DNA from: Burkholderiaceae bacterium
GTDB lineage: Bacteria > Pseudomonadota > Gammaproteobacteria > Burkholderiales > Burkholderiaceae
Reading direction: 5' to 3'
Assembly: GCA_947448695.1 (NCBI GenBank)
Contig: CANFOL010000019.1
Location: 1 to 38,183, forward strand
DNA: 38,183 bases
The translations under genes and the position numbers were made by a program. Of this stretch, positions 9,650 through 20,325 are shown in pieces. The notes beneath the pieces are model-generated. The model worked only from the letters and a program-made list of their open reading frames with translations, did no database searches and was not told the DNA's origin. Position 1 is the stretch's first letter; each line of letters opens with the position of its first letter.

Positions 9650-10150
9650 CTACACTTGCGCCATTACAGCCTGTGCACTACTCACTTCAAATTTACCAGG
9701 GGCTTCAACTGCGAGATACTTAACAACACCATTGTCTAAAACCATGACATAACGCTGTGAACGAACACCTAAACCTCTAGCCACCAAATCAAACTCCAAG
9801 CCCAAAGCTTTTGTCCATTCTGCACTACCATCAGCCATCATTCGAACTGAACTACCAACTTTAAGATTATCTCCCCATGCTCCCATGACAAAAGCATCAT
9901 TAACAGATACACACCAAATTTCATCAACACCCTTTGCTTTTAATGCCGCGCAATGTTCAACATAGCCGGGCACATGTTGTGCTGAGCAAGTTGGTGTGAA
10001 AGCTCCTGGCAAGCCAAAAACAATAATTTTTTTTCCTTTTGTAATTTCAGATACCTGAAATGCATTAGGGCCTATCGTACAGCCAGGTGTCTCTTGGGAT
10101 ATGAATTCATATAGTGTTGCGTTTGGTACAGCTTGATTTACAGCAATCAT
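9650..10150 (-). CDS. Peroxiredoxin of the Prx5/AhpE-like redoxin family
   Basis: A 166-residue thioredoxin-fold peroxidase. The active site is LPGAFTPTCSAQHVPGY, with the peroxidatic cysteine at Cys55 and the Thr52/Cys55 pair of the PxxxTxxC motif. The later GVRSQRYVMVLDNG segment supplies the conserved arginine. A typical member reduces H2O2 or organic peroxides, often with glutathione and glutaredoxin as reductant. The gene starts at an ATG with AAGGAGAGAG just upstream, a strong ribosome binding site. It sits between ftsZ and lpxC, an insertion common in betaproteobacteria and absent in E. coli. The leader shared with ftsZ contains a hairpin. Confidence 0.92.
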   Translation of the reverse strand: MIAVNQAVPNATLYEFISQETPGCTIGPNAFQVSEITKGKKIIVFGLPGAFTPTCSAQHVPGYVEHCAALKAKGVDEIWCVSVNDAFVMGAWGDNLKVGSSVRMMADGSAEWTKALGLEFDLVARGLGVRSQRYVMVLDNGVVKYLAVEAPGKFEVSSAQAVMAQV

Positions 10151-10212
10151 TACTCTCTCCTTTTAAAAAAATTAATCTCTCACGAATCATGATAGTAGCG
10201 CAGTCGTCGTCA

Positions 10213-10235
10213 TTTGGAGGAACACCACCACCAAA
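10213..10235. repeat. Imperfect hairpin between ftsZ and the peroxiredoxin gene
   Basis: On the minus strand, TTTGGTGG and CCTCCAAA pair with one T-T mismatch around a 7-base loop. It sits in the 116-base gap after the ftsZ stop. There is no following T-tract, so it is not a standard terminator. It may tune read-through or mRNA ends between ftsZ and the downstream genes. Confidence 0.3.
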
Positions 10236-10266
10236 ATTTTGTAAGAGATTGATTTTAATAATCTAT

Positions 10267-11580
10267 TTAATCAGCTTGCTTCCTTAAAAAGGCTGGTATG
10301 TCATAAAAATCTGTCCCCTTTTCAAGCAAGGATCTCGCTTGTGGTGAACTAGATGCTCCCAAACTTGGCGCTGCTCCACGATTGGGCGATGGTCTAAATA
10401 CAGCTGGTACTCCGGATGTATTATCAATCGATCCAGTTTCAGGCATAGCCTGGCCTAAAGAGGGCATATTTGATGCATATCCAGAAGTCACTTGATTTAA
10501 TGCTTGAGATGCAATCGGACTTGTTGGTTGAAATACCTTCAAATCAGTGATCGCTGGTGTTGCATTATAAGTACCTGTGGCTTGTTCACGCCAAAATACT
10601 TCCTCAGGGCGCTGCTGATTCTTTTTACCACCATTTAAGCCAGTTGCAACGACAGTTACACGGATTGCATCTGTCAAAGACTCGTCATAAACAGTACCAA
10701 AAATAATGGTCGCATCTTCTGCCGCATATCCACGAATCGCCGCCATCACTTCTCTTGTTTCAGAAAGTTTGAGTGAACGACTTGCCGTGATGTTAACTAA
10801 CACTCCCCTTGCACCAGATAAATCCACTCCTTCCAGTAATGGGGAAGCAACTGCTGCCTCTGCTGCTAAGCGAGCGCGGTCCACTCCAGAAACAGTTGCT
10901 GTTCCCATCATCGCCTTACCTTGCTCACTCATCACTGTTTTCACATCTTCAAAGTCCACATTAATTAAGCCGTGTTCATTAATGATTTCAGCAATTCCAG
11001 CAACAGCATTATGAAGAACATCATCAGCGGCGCTGAATGCAGTGTGCATTTCTGCATCTTCACCCATCACTTCAAACAATTTTTCATTCAACACAACAAT
11101 TAAAGAATCTACGTATTTTTCTAATTCAATAGCGCCATTTTCAGCAACTTTTGATCGTTTCGCACCCTCGAAGTCAAATGGCTTACTCACAACACCAACA
11201 GTCAGAATACCCATTTCTTTCGCAATTTGCGCAACAACCGGAGCGGCTCCTGTCCCAGTTCCGCCGCCCATACCTGCAGTAATAAATACCATGTGAGCAC
11301 CTTGCAGTGCATCTGCAATTCTTGCTTTTGCCTCTTGAGCAGTCACTTCTCCTACTTCTGGACGAGCACCTGCGCCAAGTCCTGATTCTCCTAGCTGTAA
11401 ATTAATTTCAGCTTTTGAACGCTGTAATGCACCTGCATCTGTGTTCATGCATATAAACTCAACGCCTTGTACACCACGACGAATCATGTGTTGTACAGCA
11501 TTGCCGCCTGCGCCACCGACACCGACCACACGAATGTTGGTCTTGCCAGCAACAGTTTCATCTACTATTTCAAATTCCAT
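10267..11580 (-). CDS. ftsZ: Cell division protein FtsZ
   Basis: Tubulin-like GTPase that polymerises into the Z-ring at midcell. The GTP signature GGGTGTG is at residues 105-111, with the first glycine-rich loop [11 protein letters not shown] at about 20-30. The T7 synergy loop [11 protein letters not shown] completes the catalytic site. A variable linker of roughly 100 residues follows, then the conserved C-terminal peptide [11 protein letters not shown] that binds FtsA, ZipA or ZapD. Length (437) is longer than E. coli FtsZ (383) because of the linker, as is usual in betaproteobacteria. GGAGGAAGT before the ATG gives a strong ribosome binding site, fitting the need for high output. A 52-base gap follows ftsA. 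Confidence 0.98.
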   Translation of the reverse strand: MEFEIVDETVAGKTNIRVVGVGGAGGNAVQHMIRRGVQGVEFICMNTDAGALQRSKAEINLQLGESGLGAGARPEVGEVTAQEAKARIADALQGAHMVFITAGMGGGTGTGAAPVVAQIAKEMGILTVGVVSKPFDFEGAKRSKVAENGAIELEKYVDSLIVVLNEKLFEVMGEDAEMHTAFSAADDVLHNAVAGIAEIINEHGLINVDFEDVKTVMSEQGKAMMGTATVSGVDRARLAAEAAVASPLLEGVDLSGARGVLVNITASRSLKLSETREVMAAIRGYAAEDATIIFGTVYDESLTDAIRVTVVATGLNGGKKNQQRPEEVFWREQATGTYNATPAITDLKVFQPTSPIASQALNQVTSGYASNMPSLGQAMPETGSIDNTSGVPAVFRPSPNRGAAPSLGASSSPQARSLLEKGTDFYDIPAFLRKQAD

Positions 11581-11632
11581 ACTTCCTCCAAGGTTAATTA
11601 CAACTTTTGACGACTACATTAAAAACAACAAT

Positions 11633-12862
11633 TTAAAAGTTCCCCGTAAACCAATCTCTGACCCGTCGCATTACACCACCCAATGGTTTTGATTTACTTG
11701 CCTCTTGTCCTTGCACAATTTGTGCGCGACCTTCTCTTAACAAACCAATACTTGCTGAATATTTTGGGTTCCGTAAAACATCTTTTAAATGCCCACTGTA
11801 ATCAGGCACTCCTATTCGAGCCGGTTTATTAAATATTTCTTCTGCTAATTCAACAATACCGGGCATGCTCGTCGCTCCACCTGTTAATACAACTCCAGAG
11901 GGAATCATGTGGGTATATCCAGAATGCTCTAAAGCATCAACAACAAATTTAAATAGCTCTTCAACTCTTGGCTCAATGACAGCTGCTAAAGATTGTCTTG
12001 AAATTGGCTTCGATTCTCTTTCGCCAATGCCGGGCACGTCTAACATTCCTTGTGGATCAGCCAATGATTGTTTGGCACAGCCATATTGTATTTTTAAATC
12101 CTCAGCATCAACTGTTGGTGTTCTTAATGCCATAGCAATATCATTGGTAATTTGGTCACCCCCTAATGGAATGACCTCGGTATAACGAATAGATCCTTGC
12201 GAAAATACAGCTATATCTGTAGTACCGCCGCCAATGTCTACCATCACAACCCCAAGCTCTTTTTCATCGTCTGTTAGAACTGCTAAACTTGATGAAAGTG
12301 GTTGTACAACTAGTTCAATGACCTCAAGTCCACAACGACGGATGCACTTAATAATATTCTGTACCGCACTATCAGCACCTATGACAATATGTGTTCTTAC
12401 TTCTAGTTTTTGACCGCTCATGCCAATCGGATCTCGAACATCTTCTTGACCATCAATTAAATATTCTTGAATCAACATATGCAACACTTTTTGATCCGTC
12501 GGCACATTAACCGGCTTTGCATTTTCGATAACACGCTCAACATCTTGTGTAGAAACTTCTTTATCTCGAATAGCATACATTCCAGTACTATTAAAACTCT
12601 GTACATGATTGCCAGAAATAATTGCAAATACATTTTCAACACGACATTGCGCCATCACCTCAGCTTCTTCTAAGGCTTTTTGAATCGACTTCACTGTGTC
12701 TTCAATATTGACGACAACACCTTTTTTGATACCTTTTGAGGCTGTATTACCAATTCCTATAACATCAAAATCGCCATTCTCATGAACATCCGCAACCAAA
12801 GCAACTACTTTAGAAGTTCCAATATCAAGGCCAACTAATAAATTACGATTATCTTTACTCAT
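11633..12862 (-). CDS. ftsA: Cell division protein FtsA
   Basis: Actin-like ATPase that tethers FtsZ to the inner membrane and activates the divisome. The nucleotide-binding segments are VGLDIGTSKVVALV near the N-terminus, VVMVDIGGGTTDIAVF in the middle and VVLTGGATSMPGI near residue 330. The C-terminal end, GGVMRRVRDWFTGNF, is the basic amphipathic helix that anchors FtsA to the membrane. Length (409) is normal. Its ATG overlaps the ftsQ stop (ATGA), so it is translationally coupled to ftsQ. It is the last gene in an unbroken chain of overlapping genes starting at rsmH. Confidence 0.97.
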   Translation of the reverse strand: MSKDNRNLLVGLDIGTSKVVALVADVHENGDFDVIGIGNTASKGIKKGVVVNIEDTVKSIQKALEEAEVMAQCRVENVFAIISGNHVQSFNSTGMYAIRDKEVSTQDVERVIENAKPVNVPTDQKVLHMLIQEYLIDGQEDVRDPIGMSGQKLEVRTHIVIGADSAVQNIIKCIRRCGLEVIELVVQPLSSSLAVLTDDEKELGVVMVDIGGGTTDIAVFSQGSIRYTEVIPLGGDQITNDIAMALRTPTVDAEDLKIQYGCAKQSLADPQGMLDVPGIGERESKPISRQSLAAVIEPRVEELFKFVVDALEHSGYTHMIPSGVVLTGGATSMPGIVELAEEIFNKPARIGVPDYSGHLKDVLRNPKYSASIGLLREGRAQIVQGQEASKSKPLGGVMRRVRDWFTGNF

Positions 12863-13926
12863 TCACTTCTCCAGCCACCAGCTAACTTTGATTTTTTTAA
12901 ATCCTGCGCATTCTTTTTGTTAGGTTTCTCTGTTACTACTGCATTGATTTCACTACTCGGTATATTTGAAAAGATGTTTAAACTTTCATTCAGTTCAGCC
13001 GTCGTTTGTGAAGCCTTTTTGTTCAGTTCAAACTTGTTTAATGATCTAATCGCAAAGCCATTGGCATATCGCAAATCAATGTAATCAACTTTGTTCGGAA
13101 GCTTTTCTTTTACCTCTGGCCAAACCTTAAAAAATCTTTCTAAACGATTTTTAATTTGACTTCGATCCTTTTGATCTAAGTCTCTACCTAGCTCAAAAGT
13201 CATACCATTATCTAAACGAGTAGTCCATGAATATCGAGAGCTTAAAGATAAACTAACGACGTTTGCTTCAAAAGGTTTAAACCAATAACTCAATTGTTGA
13301 TAAAGCTCCATCGCTTCATTATTACTGTTAGATGGCCCAGAAAACTCAACTAATCCCTTCTCAAGGTCAGCCTCAGCCAAATTAACCGTAAATAACTCGC
13401 CATAAGAATTTAGTAATTTAGGTCCGTCGTTGGTGTTCCAAATTCCGATGGGTTGTTGTTCTTCAAGCGTAATACTTAATCCATTCGGCCATACTCTTCT
13501 GACACTAGCAGACCTTACCCACGGTAATTCCTCAAAAGCTTTTCGTGCATGATCTAGCCTCACACTAAAGAAATTTCCATTTAACTGACTTAATACCTGT
13601 GATTTCACAAGCGCTTGATTCACATGCTTCAAACTCTGACCAGTTTCCCCTTGAATCTGTATCTGTCCAATCGTGAATACAGGTCGTTGGCCAATCCAGA
13701 AAATTGCCCACAACATAACCAATCCTAAAAATGCGAACATGAAGAAATGGGTAAGATACTTCATTCTCTCTTTTGAGTTCCATACTGGCGAGAAAATAAA
13801 AACCAAAATTGCAGCTAAACCAGAAAATATTCCTTTAGCTGTATTGACAAGCCACGGTAAAAGAACATCTCCTAAAGTAGGGCTAGGAGTTTTGTTTTTA
13901 ACAGCATTTAAAGAGGAAGTGCTCAT
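12859..13926 (-). CDS. ftsQ: Cell division protein FtsQ, with N- and C-terminal extensions
   Basis: FtsQ is a bitopic inner-membrane protein that links early and late divisome parts through FtsB and FtsL. The POTRA domain spans about residues 84-153, with [20 protein letters not shown] and [10 protein letters not shown]. The FtsQ beta domain follows to about residue 296. The main membrane helix is at about 60-78. Unusually there are about 50 residues before the position where betaproteobacterial FtsQ normally starts (around Trp49), including a second hydrophobic segment at 34-48. A Lys/Asn/Ser-rich tail of about 60 residues follows the beta domain. The start at 13926 is supported by an ATGA overlap with ddl; a later start at Met55 would leave a 160-base gap in an otherwise overlapping cluster. 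Confidence 0.93.
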   Translation of the reverse strand: MSTSSLNAVKNKTPSPTLGDVLLPWLVNTAKGIFSGLAAILVFIFSPVWNSKERMKYLTHFFMFAFLGLVMLWAIFWIGQRPVFTIGQIQIQGETGQSLKHVNQALVKSQVLSQLNGNFFSVRLDHARKAFEELPWVRSASVRRVWPNGLSITLEEQQPIGIWNTNDGPKLLNSYGELFTVNLAEADLEKGLVEFSGPSNSNNEAMELYQQLSYWFKPFEANVVSLSLSSRYSWTTRLDNGMTFELGRDLDQKDRSQIKNRLERFFKVWPEVKEKLPNKVDYIDLRYANGFAIRSLNKFELNKKASQTTAELNESLNIFSNIPSSEINAVVTEKPNKKNAQDLKKSKLAGGWRSE

Positions 13927-14933
13927 ATTTTTTCCTCAACCGATTGATGGAGTGTTTGATGCAGTATCCACAACACTAATTTTTCATAGGACACACCTGC
14001 TTGCTTTGCGGCCATGGGCACTAGAGAATGTGATGTCATTCCCGGTGAGGTATTCATCTCAAGTAAATAAGGTTGGTTGGTGTTTTGGTCAATCATCACA
14101 TCAGTCCTTCCCCATCCAGAACAGCCTAAGGCTTGATATGAACGTATTGCTAAATCTTCGATACTTTGCTCAAGCTTTGGATCAAGCCCTGGTGGGCAAA
14201 TATACTGTGTGTCGTTAGAAACATACTTATGGTGATAATCGTAATTATCATCTGGCGCTTTAATTTTGATCATTGGTAATGCTTGTACTTGCTTACCTTG
14301 GCCAATCATGGGACAAGTCAACTCTTCTCCAACAATGCATTGCTCAGCCATTACATCTCGATCTAATTTTGCGGCTAATTGATAGGCTCCCGGCAATTCT
14401 GAAGCCTTCTTGACTTTAGTTAAACCAAGTGATGATCCTTCTCTCGCAGGTTTAACAATCAAAGGTAACCCAAGATAATGAATGACATCATCCCACTTTG
14501 AATGTTCATCTAACATCATAAATTTGGGTGTGGCTAAACCTTGACTTAACCAAATATTTTTGGTGACTTGTTTGTCAATGGCCATCGCTGAAGCAAGAAC
14601 ACCACTTCCTGTATACGGAATTGAAAGTTGTTCTAGGAATCCTTGCATCGTTCCGTCCTCACCATAGCGACCATGCAAAGAAATAAATACCCTATCAAAT
14701 TTTTCTTGGGTAATAGATTCAACTGCCCTAAGCCCAGGGTCAAATGCATGGGCATCGACACCAAGATGCTTTAAGGCTGTTAAAACACCATTTCCAGACT
14801 GCAATGAAACTTCTCTTTCGCTAGAACGCCCGCCCAACAGAACACCAACACGACCATAGTCAGAGGGCTTTATATTCGAGTAAATTTGTTCCACAGAAGC
14901 AACCCACTGCTGGAGAGAGTTTTGCTTACTCAT
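13923..14933 (-). CDS. ddl: D-alanine--D-alanine ligase
   Basis: ATP-grasp ligase that makes D-Ala-D-Ala for the MurF step, in the cytoplasm. The N-terminal [21 protein letters not shown] segment holds the substrate-binding serine and glutamate. [27 protein letters not shown] and the C-terminal [17 protein letters not shown] metal and nucleotide motifs are all intact. Length is 336. The start lies inside the end of murC (8-base overlap) and the stop overlaps the ftsQ start by four bases. This is the dcw-linked (DdlB-type) position. There is no murB between murC and ddl, in contrast to several other phyla. Confidence 0.97.
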   Translation of the reverse strand: MSKQNSLQQWVASVEQIYSNIKPSDYGRVGVLLGGRSSEREVSLQSGNGVLTALKHLGVDAHAFDPGLRAVESITQEKFDRVFISLHGRYGEDGTMQGFLEQLSIPYTGSGVLASAMAIDKQVTKNIWLSQGLATPKFMMLDEHSKWDDVIHYLGLPLIVKPAREGSSLGLTKVKKASELPGAYQLAAKLDRDVMAEQCIVGEELTCPMIGQGKQVQALPMIKIKAPDDNYDYHHKYVSNDTQYICPPGLDPKLEQSIEDLAIRSYQALGCSGWGRTDVMIDQNTNQPYLLEMNTSPGMTSHSLVPMAAKQAGVSYEKLVLWILHQTLHQSVEEKI

Positions 14934-16365
14934 AACTTCCCTCCACTAGTCTTGTAGGTACTGCTGCTATTGATCCTGCACCCATCGTAATCACAACATC
15001 ACCATCTTGAACATGATTCATAATGCTTTTTGGAACTTGCTTGACATCCGATGTATAAACTAAGTCTTTTACTTTTAACGATTGCTGCGAATTGGATTGA
15101 CTACTGTGATGAATCGCGTCAATCAAGCTCGGACTATCCGCACCTTTAATGATTGGCTCACCTGCGGGATATACATCAGTCAAAATAACTGAATCAAAAT
15201 CTTGAAGTATTTTTACAAAATCACCAAAACAATCCCTAGTTCTTGTGAAGCGATGTGGCTGGAAAGCTAATACTAACCTTCGACTCTTAAAGGCTCCTCT
15301 AGCAGCCGCTAAAGTTGCGGCCATTTCAACTGGATGATGTCCATAATCATCAATTAAAGTAAAACTTCCACCTGATGGGATGTTAATTTCTCCATGACGG
15401 GTAAATCGTCTTCCCACTCCCTTAAATTCTTTTAAAGCTTGAATAATATCTTTGTCACTAACTCCAAGTTCAGTTGCTACAGCGATAGCTGCTAAAGCAT
15501 TTCTGACATTATGAACACCAGGCAAATTAAGCTCAATATCAATTGGTTTTGGAACAGTTCCATGACGTCTTACTGTTTTACGCTCAACCCTAAAATGCAT
15601 CATCGCATCAACTGCTCGCACATCTTGTGCCCGAACATCAGCATCTTCAGATAAACCATACGTCAATACAGACTGAGAAACAAATGGCAGCATATCTCTC
15701 ACATTGTTGTCATCTACACATAAAATGGCAACTCCGTAAAATGGCATTCTTTGTGTGAATTGAACAAATGCTTGTTTTAACCTTGGCATCGAATGTTGAT
15801 AGGTTTCCATATGATCGGCATCGATATTGGTGACTACTTCCATGACTGGCAATAGATTCAGAAATGACGCATCTGATTCGTCAGCTTCGGCAACAATAAA
15901 ATCTCCAGTTCCTAAACGGGCATTTGCGCCAGCTGATGTTAATTTTCCGCCAATGACAAATGTAGGGTCTAGTTGACCCTCAGCTAAGATGGATGCGACT
16001 AAACTCGTAGTAGTTGTTTTTCCATGAGTGCCCGCAATTGCAATTCCTTGTTTGAGGCGCATTAATTCGCCTAACATGACGGCGCGTTGAATGACTGGTA
16101 TATGGGCAGCTCTTGCTGCCAAAATTTCTGGGTTATCTCCTGTCACTGCTGTAGAAATGACTACCGCCTCAGCAGTACCAATATGCTGCGCATGGTGACC
16201 AATAAAGATTTGTGCCCCAAAACTTTTTAAACGCTCAGTACTTGAACTAGCGGATAAGTCTGAGCCACTAACGCGATAGCCTAAATTCAATAAAACTTCG
16301 GCAATACCGCTCATACCTGCGCCGCCAATGCCGACGAAATGAATATGCTGAACAATATGCTTCAT
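14926..16365 (-). CDS. murC: UDP-N-acetylmuramate--L-alanine ligase
   Basis: Adds L-alanine to UDP-MurNAc, the first amino acid of the stem peptide. The N-terminal Rossmann-like domain carries [10 protein letters not shown] at residues 11-20. The ATP loop [10 protein letters not shown] is at 111-120, and the Mur ligase middle domain contains [12 protein letters not shown] and [10 protein letters not shown]. The C-terminal domain has DDYGHHPVE and FQPHRFTRT. Length (479) is typical. It is coupled to murG upstream (ATGA) and overlaps ddl downstream by 8 bases. Confidence 0.98.
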   Translation of the reverse strand: MKHIVQHIHFVGIGGAGMSGIAEVLLNLGYRVSGSDLSASSSTERLKSFGAQIFIGHHAQHIGTAEAVVISTAVTGDNPEILAARAAHIPVIQRAVMLGELMRLKQGIAIAGTHGKTTTTSLVASILAEGQLDPTFVIGGKLTSAGANARLGTGDFIVAEADESDASFLNLLPVMEVVTNIDADHMETYQHSMPRLKQAFVQFTQRMPFYGVAILCVDDNNVRDMLPFVSQSVLTYGLSEDADVRAQDVRAVDAMMHFRVERKTVRRHGTVPKPIDIELNLPGVHNVRNALAAIAVATELGVSDKDIIQALKEFKGVGRRFTRHGEINIPSGGSFTLIDDYGHHPVEMAATLAAARGAFKSRRLVLAFQPHRFTRTRDCFGDFVKILQDFDSVILTDVYPAGEPIIKGADSPSLIDAIHHSSQSNSQQSLKVKDLVYTSDVKQVPKSIMNHVQDGDVVITMGAGSIAAVPTRLVEGSYE

Positions 16366-17444
16366 GCTAAGCTGACCTCCTTACAAACCTCAGCTACTCT
16401 GACAGTTGCAAATGGTTTAGCCATCTTTAGTGCTTGATTAGACATCTCTAATAGTTTGTCTCGATTGATGGACTGTAACCAATCCGCTAAGCGCCTAGGA
16501 GAAAGCTCTGATTGCGGCATTAATATTGCTGCTCCAGAACGAGATAAAAATTGCGCATTTGAAGTCTGATGATCATCCACAGCATAGGGAAATGGCACTA
16601 AATAGGAAGCGACGCCACACGCCGCTAATTCCGCAACGGTCATTGCGCCAGACCGACAAATCACGATATCAGCCTGGTCATAAGCTTTGGCCATATCATC
16701 GATAAATGGTATAACCGTTGCGTCTACACCAGCTTCTTGATAGTTTGTAAGTAATGCTTCGACATTCTTTTGCCCAGATTGATGCGTAACCAATGGTCGC
16801 TCAGATTCTGGAATAAGACTGATTGCCTGCGGCACAATCTCATTTAAAGCTTGGGCTCCTAGACTGCCTCCAACGACCAATACTTTTAATGGCCCAGCTC
16901 GATCTGCAAAACGTTCTGCAGGAACTGCTAACTGCAATAAATTCGCTCTTAATGGATTACCCACCCATTCAGCATTCGCTATCGCATCTGGAAATGCACA
17001 TAAACTTCTTGAAGCCAATTTAGAAAGTACTTTATTCGCAAGTCCTGCAATTGAATTTTGTTCATGTAAGACCAATGGATATCCGACAACTGAAGCAACT
17101 AGCCCTGCGGGAAAGGTAATGTACCCTCCCATACCAAGTAAAACATTGGGCTTTAGTCTTCTAATGATCTGTAAACTTTGTATAGAGGCCTTCAAGAGAT
17201 GGTAAGGTAATTTCAATTTCGTTAATAAACCTTTACCTCTTAATCCTCCGAACTCAACCGCTTCAAAAGAAATCCCTTGTTTGGTAATAATGTCAAACTC
17301 CATACCTTTCGGGTTGCCCAACCAATACACTCGCCATCCTTCTAAACGCAAATACTCAGCCACAGCTAATCCTGGGAAAATATGCCCCCCAGTTCCACCA
17401 GCCATGATTAAGATTGCTTTTGAAGTTGGTGAAAGTAGTGTCAT
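16362..17444 (-). CDS. murG: MurG, lipid II-forming GlcNAc transferase
   Basis: GT-B glycosyltransferase on the inner face of the inner membrane. It adds GlcNAc from UDP-GlcNAc to lipid I, making lipid II. The N-terminal glycine-rich loop [10 protein letters not shown] is at residues 16-25. The second glycine-rich loop, [13 protein letters not shown], opens the C-terminal domain. The [15 protein letters not shown] nucleotide-sugar motif and the [14 protein letters not shown] segment are intact. Length is 360. It is linked by four-base overlaps to both ftsW and murC, fitting MurG's role handing substrate to FtsW/FtsI synthesis. Confidence 0.98.
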   Translation of the reverse strand: MTLLSPTSKAILIMAGGTGGHIFPGLAVAEYLRLEGWRVYWLGNPKGMEFDIITKQGISFEAVEFGGLRGKGLLTKLKLPYHLLKASIQSLQIIRRLKPNVLLGMGGYITFPAGLVASVVGYPLVLHEQNSIAGLANKVLSKLASRSLCAFPDAIANAEWVGNPLRANLLQLAVPAERFADRAGPLKVLVVGGSLGAQALNEIVPQAISLIPESERPLVTHQSGQKNVEALLTNYQEAGVDATVIPFIDDMAKAYDQADIVICRSGAMTVAELAACGVASYLVPFPYAVDDHQTSNAQFLSRSGAAILMPQSELSPRRLADWLQSINRDKLLEMSNQALKMAKPFATVRVAEVCKEVSLA

Positions 17445-18730
17445 AACTTCCCACCTCGCATTAATACTCGATTTTCTGCATCAATTTTGAGTAAAACTGA
17501 AATTGCAATAATATTGAGCAATAAGGCCGATCCACCATAACTGACCAATGGCAAAGTTAAGCCTTTTGTAGGCAGCAACCCCAAATTAACGCCCATATTA
17601 ATGAAGGTCTGCCAACCAATCCATATTCCAATTCCCTTTGCCACTAACCCTGCAAAACTTCGATCTAACTGCAAGCACGTCCGGCCAATCATGAATGATC
17701 TACGAACGATGTAGTAAAAGCCTAAAATAACAATTAAAACTCCAATAAAGCCTAGCTCTTCACCAATCACTGCAAGAATAAAATCGGTATGTGCTTCGGG
17801 GAGGTAATGCAACTTCTCAACACTGCCTCCTAACCCAACGCCAAACCATTCACCACGTCCAAACGCTATCAAAGAATGTGTTAATTGATATGCTTTTCCT
17901 TGCGCTTGTTCTGGATCCCATGGGTCTAAAAAAGCCATAATCCGAGCGCGCCTAAAAGGTGATAAGGCAACAATCGCACTAAAAGCCAACACGCCAATAC
18001 AGATTAAATACCCAAATAATTTTGCACTAATGCCACCTAAAAATAAAATCCCCATCGCAATACCCGCAACAACTAAAAATGCGCCCATATCAGGCTCTAA
18101 TAACAATAAAATGCCAACTACCCCAACAATAAATCCCATCGGCAAAAATCCTTTTACAAATGAGTGTAAAAACTCCTGTCGACGAACTGTGTAATGCGCA
18201 ACAAACAATACACAAGCGAGTTTCATTAATTCAGATGGTTGAAAATTCATAAGTCCTAACGGAATCCATCTTCTTGATCCTTTCACTGCATGGCCAAGCC
18301 CAGGAATCAATACAACAATTAATAAAATGATGGATATCGCAAAAATTAAAGGGGAGATACGATCCCATACCTTAATCGGTATTTGATAAGTTAATAATCC
18401 TGCAACAATTGCGATACAAATTGAAATAACATGCCTGATTAAATAACTAATACTAGTTTGGTTACCAACACTTCCACTTCCATTAGCGATTGTGATAGAA
18501 GCTGAATACACCATCACAATACCCAGTAATACCAGCATGGTCGTAGTCCACAGCAAAGGCTGATCCCATTGTGTCATTCCAGAACGTGAATATTTTTTTG
18601 TCTTTGTCGCGTCTCTTAATTCTGAACGAAAATCATTAAATCCTTCTCGAATTCCCCCGCTAATCCCACTGCGAGATCTTGTCCAAATTTTTGAGAATTC
18701 ACCCAAACCTTGACTAACAACATTTTTCAT
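17441..18730 (-). CDS. ftsW: Septal peptidoglycan glycosyltransferase FtsW (SEDS family)
   Basis: SEDS-family polymerase that joins lipid II into glycan strands at the septum, paired with FtsI. About ten membrane helices begin near residue 58 (LLWTTTMLVLLGIVMVYSAS). PSELMKLACVLFVAHY, the LPEAHTDFILAVIGEELGF loop with its conserved aspartate, and the late LPLVSYGGSALL segment are SEDS hallmarks. The cytoplasmic N-terminus is about 55 residues and rich in Arg, Ser and Gly, longer than in E. coli. It overlaps murD and murG by four bases each. The likely partner FtsI is encoded six genes upstream in the same cluster. Confidence 0.97.
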   Translation of the reverse strand: MKNVVSQGLGEFSKIWTRSRSGISGGIREGFNDFRSELRDATKTKKYSRSGMTQWDQPLLWTTTMLVLLGIVMVYSASITIANGSGSVGNQTSISYLIRHVISICIAIVAGLLTYQIPIKVWDRISPLIFAISIILLIVVLIPGLGHAVKGSRRWIPLGLMNFQPSELMKLACVLFVAHYTVRRQEFLHSFVKGFLPMGFIVGVVGILLLLEPDMGAFLVVAGIAMGILFLGGISAKLFGYLICIGVLAFSAIVALSPFRRARIMAFLDPWDPEQAQGKAYQLTHSLIAFGRGEWFGVGLGGSVEKLHYLPEAHTDFILAVIGEELGFIGVLIVILGFYYIVRRSFMIGRTCLQLDRSFAGLVAKGIGIWIGWQTFINMGVNLGLLPTKGLTLPLVSYGGSALLLNIIAISVLLKIDAENRVLMRGGKL

Positions 18731-20325
18731 AGGGTCACTCCGCTAGCTTGAGTTTGATACGATAAATTTTCTACCGCATTTTTGAAAACTTCAGCACGAT
18801 GCACGTAATCTTTAAACATATCTAAACTGGCACACGCCGGAGAAAGTAACACTTTATCGCCTGGACGTCCAATTTTTGATGCTTGATCAACTGCTTGTTC
18901 AATTGTCAAAACATGCGTCACTGATACTAAATTTGTATTTAGAACTGCTTCAATTTGCTGAGCATCTTTGCCTATTAAATAGACCTGTTTTACAAAACGA
19001 TGAATCGCCTCACTTAAGGGTGAAAAATCTTGTCCCTTCCCATCGCCGCCAGCAATCAGAACAATTTTCTTTTCACCGAAAGATGTACTAAGCCCAGTTA
19101 GTGCTGCAAGAGTTGCCCCAACATTAGTACCTTTGCTATCGTCGATATATTCAACATCATCAATCACTGCAATCGTTTGTACTCGGTGAGGCTCACCTTG
19201 ATAATCTCTAAGTCCGTGCAACAAAGAAGCCATACTTAAATCAATTGCCTGCCCGAGCCCAAGAGCAGCCAAGGTATTGGCAGCATTATGACGTCCCTTA
19301 ATAAGTAAAGCCTCCGTAGGCATCAATCGCTTGATTTGCAAAGGCTGCTCATATTCAGAAGATATCTCTTTGGTTTTTCTTTTTTTTCTTTGTCCAGTTT
19401 CTTCGTCAGGCATAATCCACGCTAACCAATCAATTCCACCGTTCATATCACCAACAATACCAAGTTGATCCGGTTCTTGTGGCGTATCTATGCCAAAAGA
19501 AATCGTTCTCAAGCGATCCCTTGCTTCTAAATCAACCATCGACATCACTTGTAAATCATCTCGATTGAGGATTGGTATTGTCGTTGGCCCAAATATTTTT
19601 TTCTTCGCCGCATAGTAATGATTTATATCTCCATGCCAATCTAAATGGTCTTCTGTAATATTCAAAACCGTCGCTGCATCTGGATTAAAATTCTGGCTAT
19701 AAAACAACTGATAACTAGAGAGCTCCAGAACCCAAATATCAGGCAACTGTTCTTTAAGTAAACATTGACTCAATTTGTCTAAAAGTGAAGGGCTGATATT
19801 TCCTGCTAAAGCAACTGACTTGCCTGATTTACTAAAGATAACTCCACATAATGCTGTAGTTGTGGTTTTACCGTTGGTGCCAGTAATCGCTACTATTTTG
19901 GGTTGATAAGCTTGTGTTTGCCACATCGCATTGATGGCCTGCGTAAAAAAGTCTAATTCACCCCAGATCACTATTCCGGCAGCTTTTGCTTGATCAAACA
20001 TACTGATAATCCAAGCGTCTAATGGAGATATGCCAGGACTCATAGCAATCATGTCAATGTCCCGCAAAGTAAAGTCAGAGCCCTTACCATAAGTAATCTG
20101 GATGCCTAAGTCTTGTAACTCTGTGAGTTGTTCTTGAATTTTTAATGGAACTGCACTTTGTTCTCTTGTGTCGTGCATGGTAACCCGTGCACCCTGGGCT
20201 AGTGACCATTTGGCCATCGCTTGCCCGGACTCCCCTATGCCCATCACAAGAATAGAAAATGACTCCGCGCTCTTTAACGGCAGAGCCCCAGGTATTAGGA
20301 TAGTTTGTTGATAGGTATTTGTCAT
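18727..20325 (-). CDS. murD: UDP-N-acetylmuramoylalanine--D-glutamate ligase
   Basis: Adds D-glutamate to UDP-MurNAc-L-Ala. [14 protein letters not shown] near residues 27-40 is the N-terminal UDP-binding loop. GTNGKTT at 139-145 is the ATP loop, and Lys231 in [10 protein letters not shown] is at the position of the carbamylated lysine. A charged insert (about 296-318, with QRKKRKTKE) makes the 532-residue protein longer than E. coli MurD (438). The frame extends back to 20409. I chose the ATG at 20325 because it gives the standard four-base ATGA overlap with mraY and drops 28 residues that would be translated from within mraY. Confidence 0.96.
   Translation of the reverse strand: MTNTYQQTILIPGALPLKSAESFSILVMGIGESGQAMAKWSLAQGARVTMHDTREQSAVPLKIQEQLTELQDLGIQITYGKGSDFTLRDIDMIAMSPGISPLDAWIISMFDQAKAAGIVIWGELDFFTQAINAMWQTQAYQPKIVAITGTNGKTTTTALCGVIFSKSGKSVALAGNISPSLLDKLSQCLLKEQLPDIWVLELSSYQLFYSQNFNPDAATVLNITEDHLDWHGDINHYYAAKKKIFGPTTIPILNRDDLQVMSMVDLEARDRLRTISFGIDTPQEPDQLGIVGDMNGGIDWLAWIMPDEETGQRKKRKTKEISSEYEQPLQIKRLMPTEALLIKGRHNAANTLAALGLGQAIDLSMASLLHGLRDYQGEPHRVQTIAVIDDVEYIDDSKGTNVGATLAALTGLSTSFGEKKIVLIAGGDGKGQDFSPLSEAIHRFVKQVYLIGKDAQQIEAVLNTNLVSVTHVLTIEQAVDQASKIGRPGDKVLLSPACASLDMFKDYVHRAEVFKNAVENLSYQTQASGVTL

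Noticed and set aside
13673..14218. A 181-codon plus-strand open frame across the ftsQ/ddl junction
   Set aside because: It lies wholly antisense to two well-identified genes with intact motifs, and its translation shows no recognisable domain.
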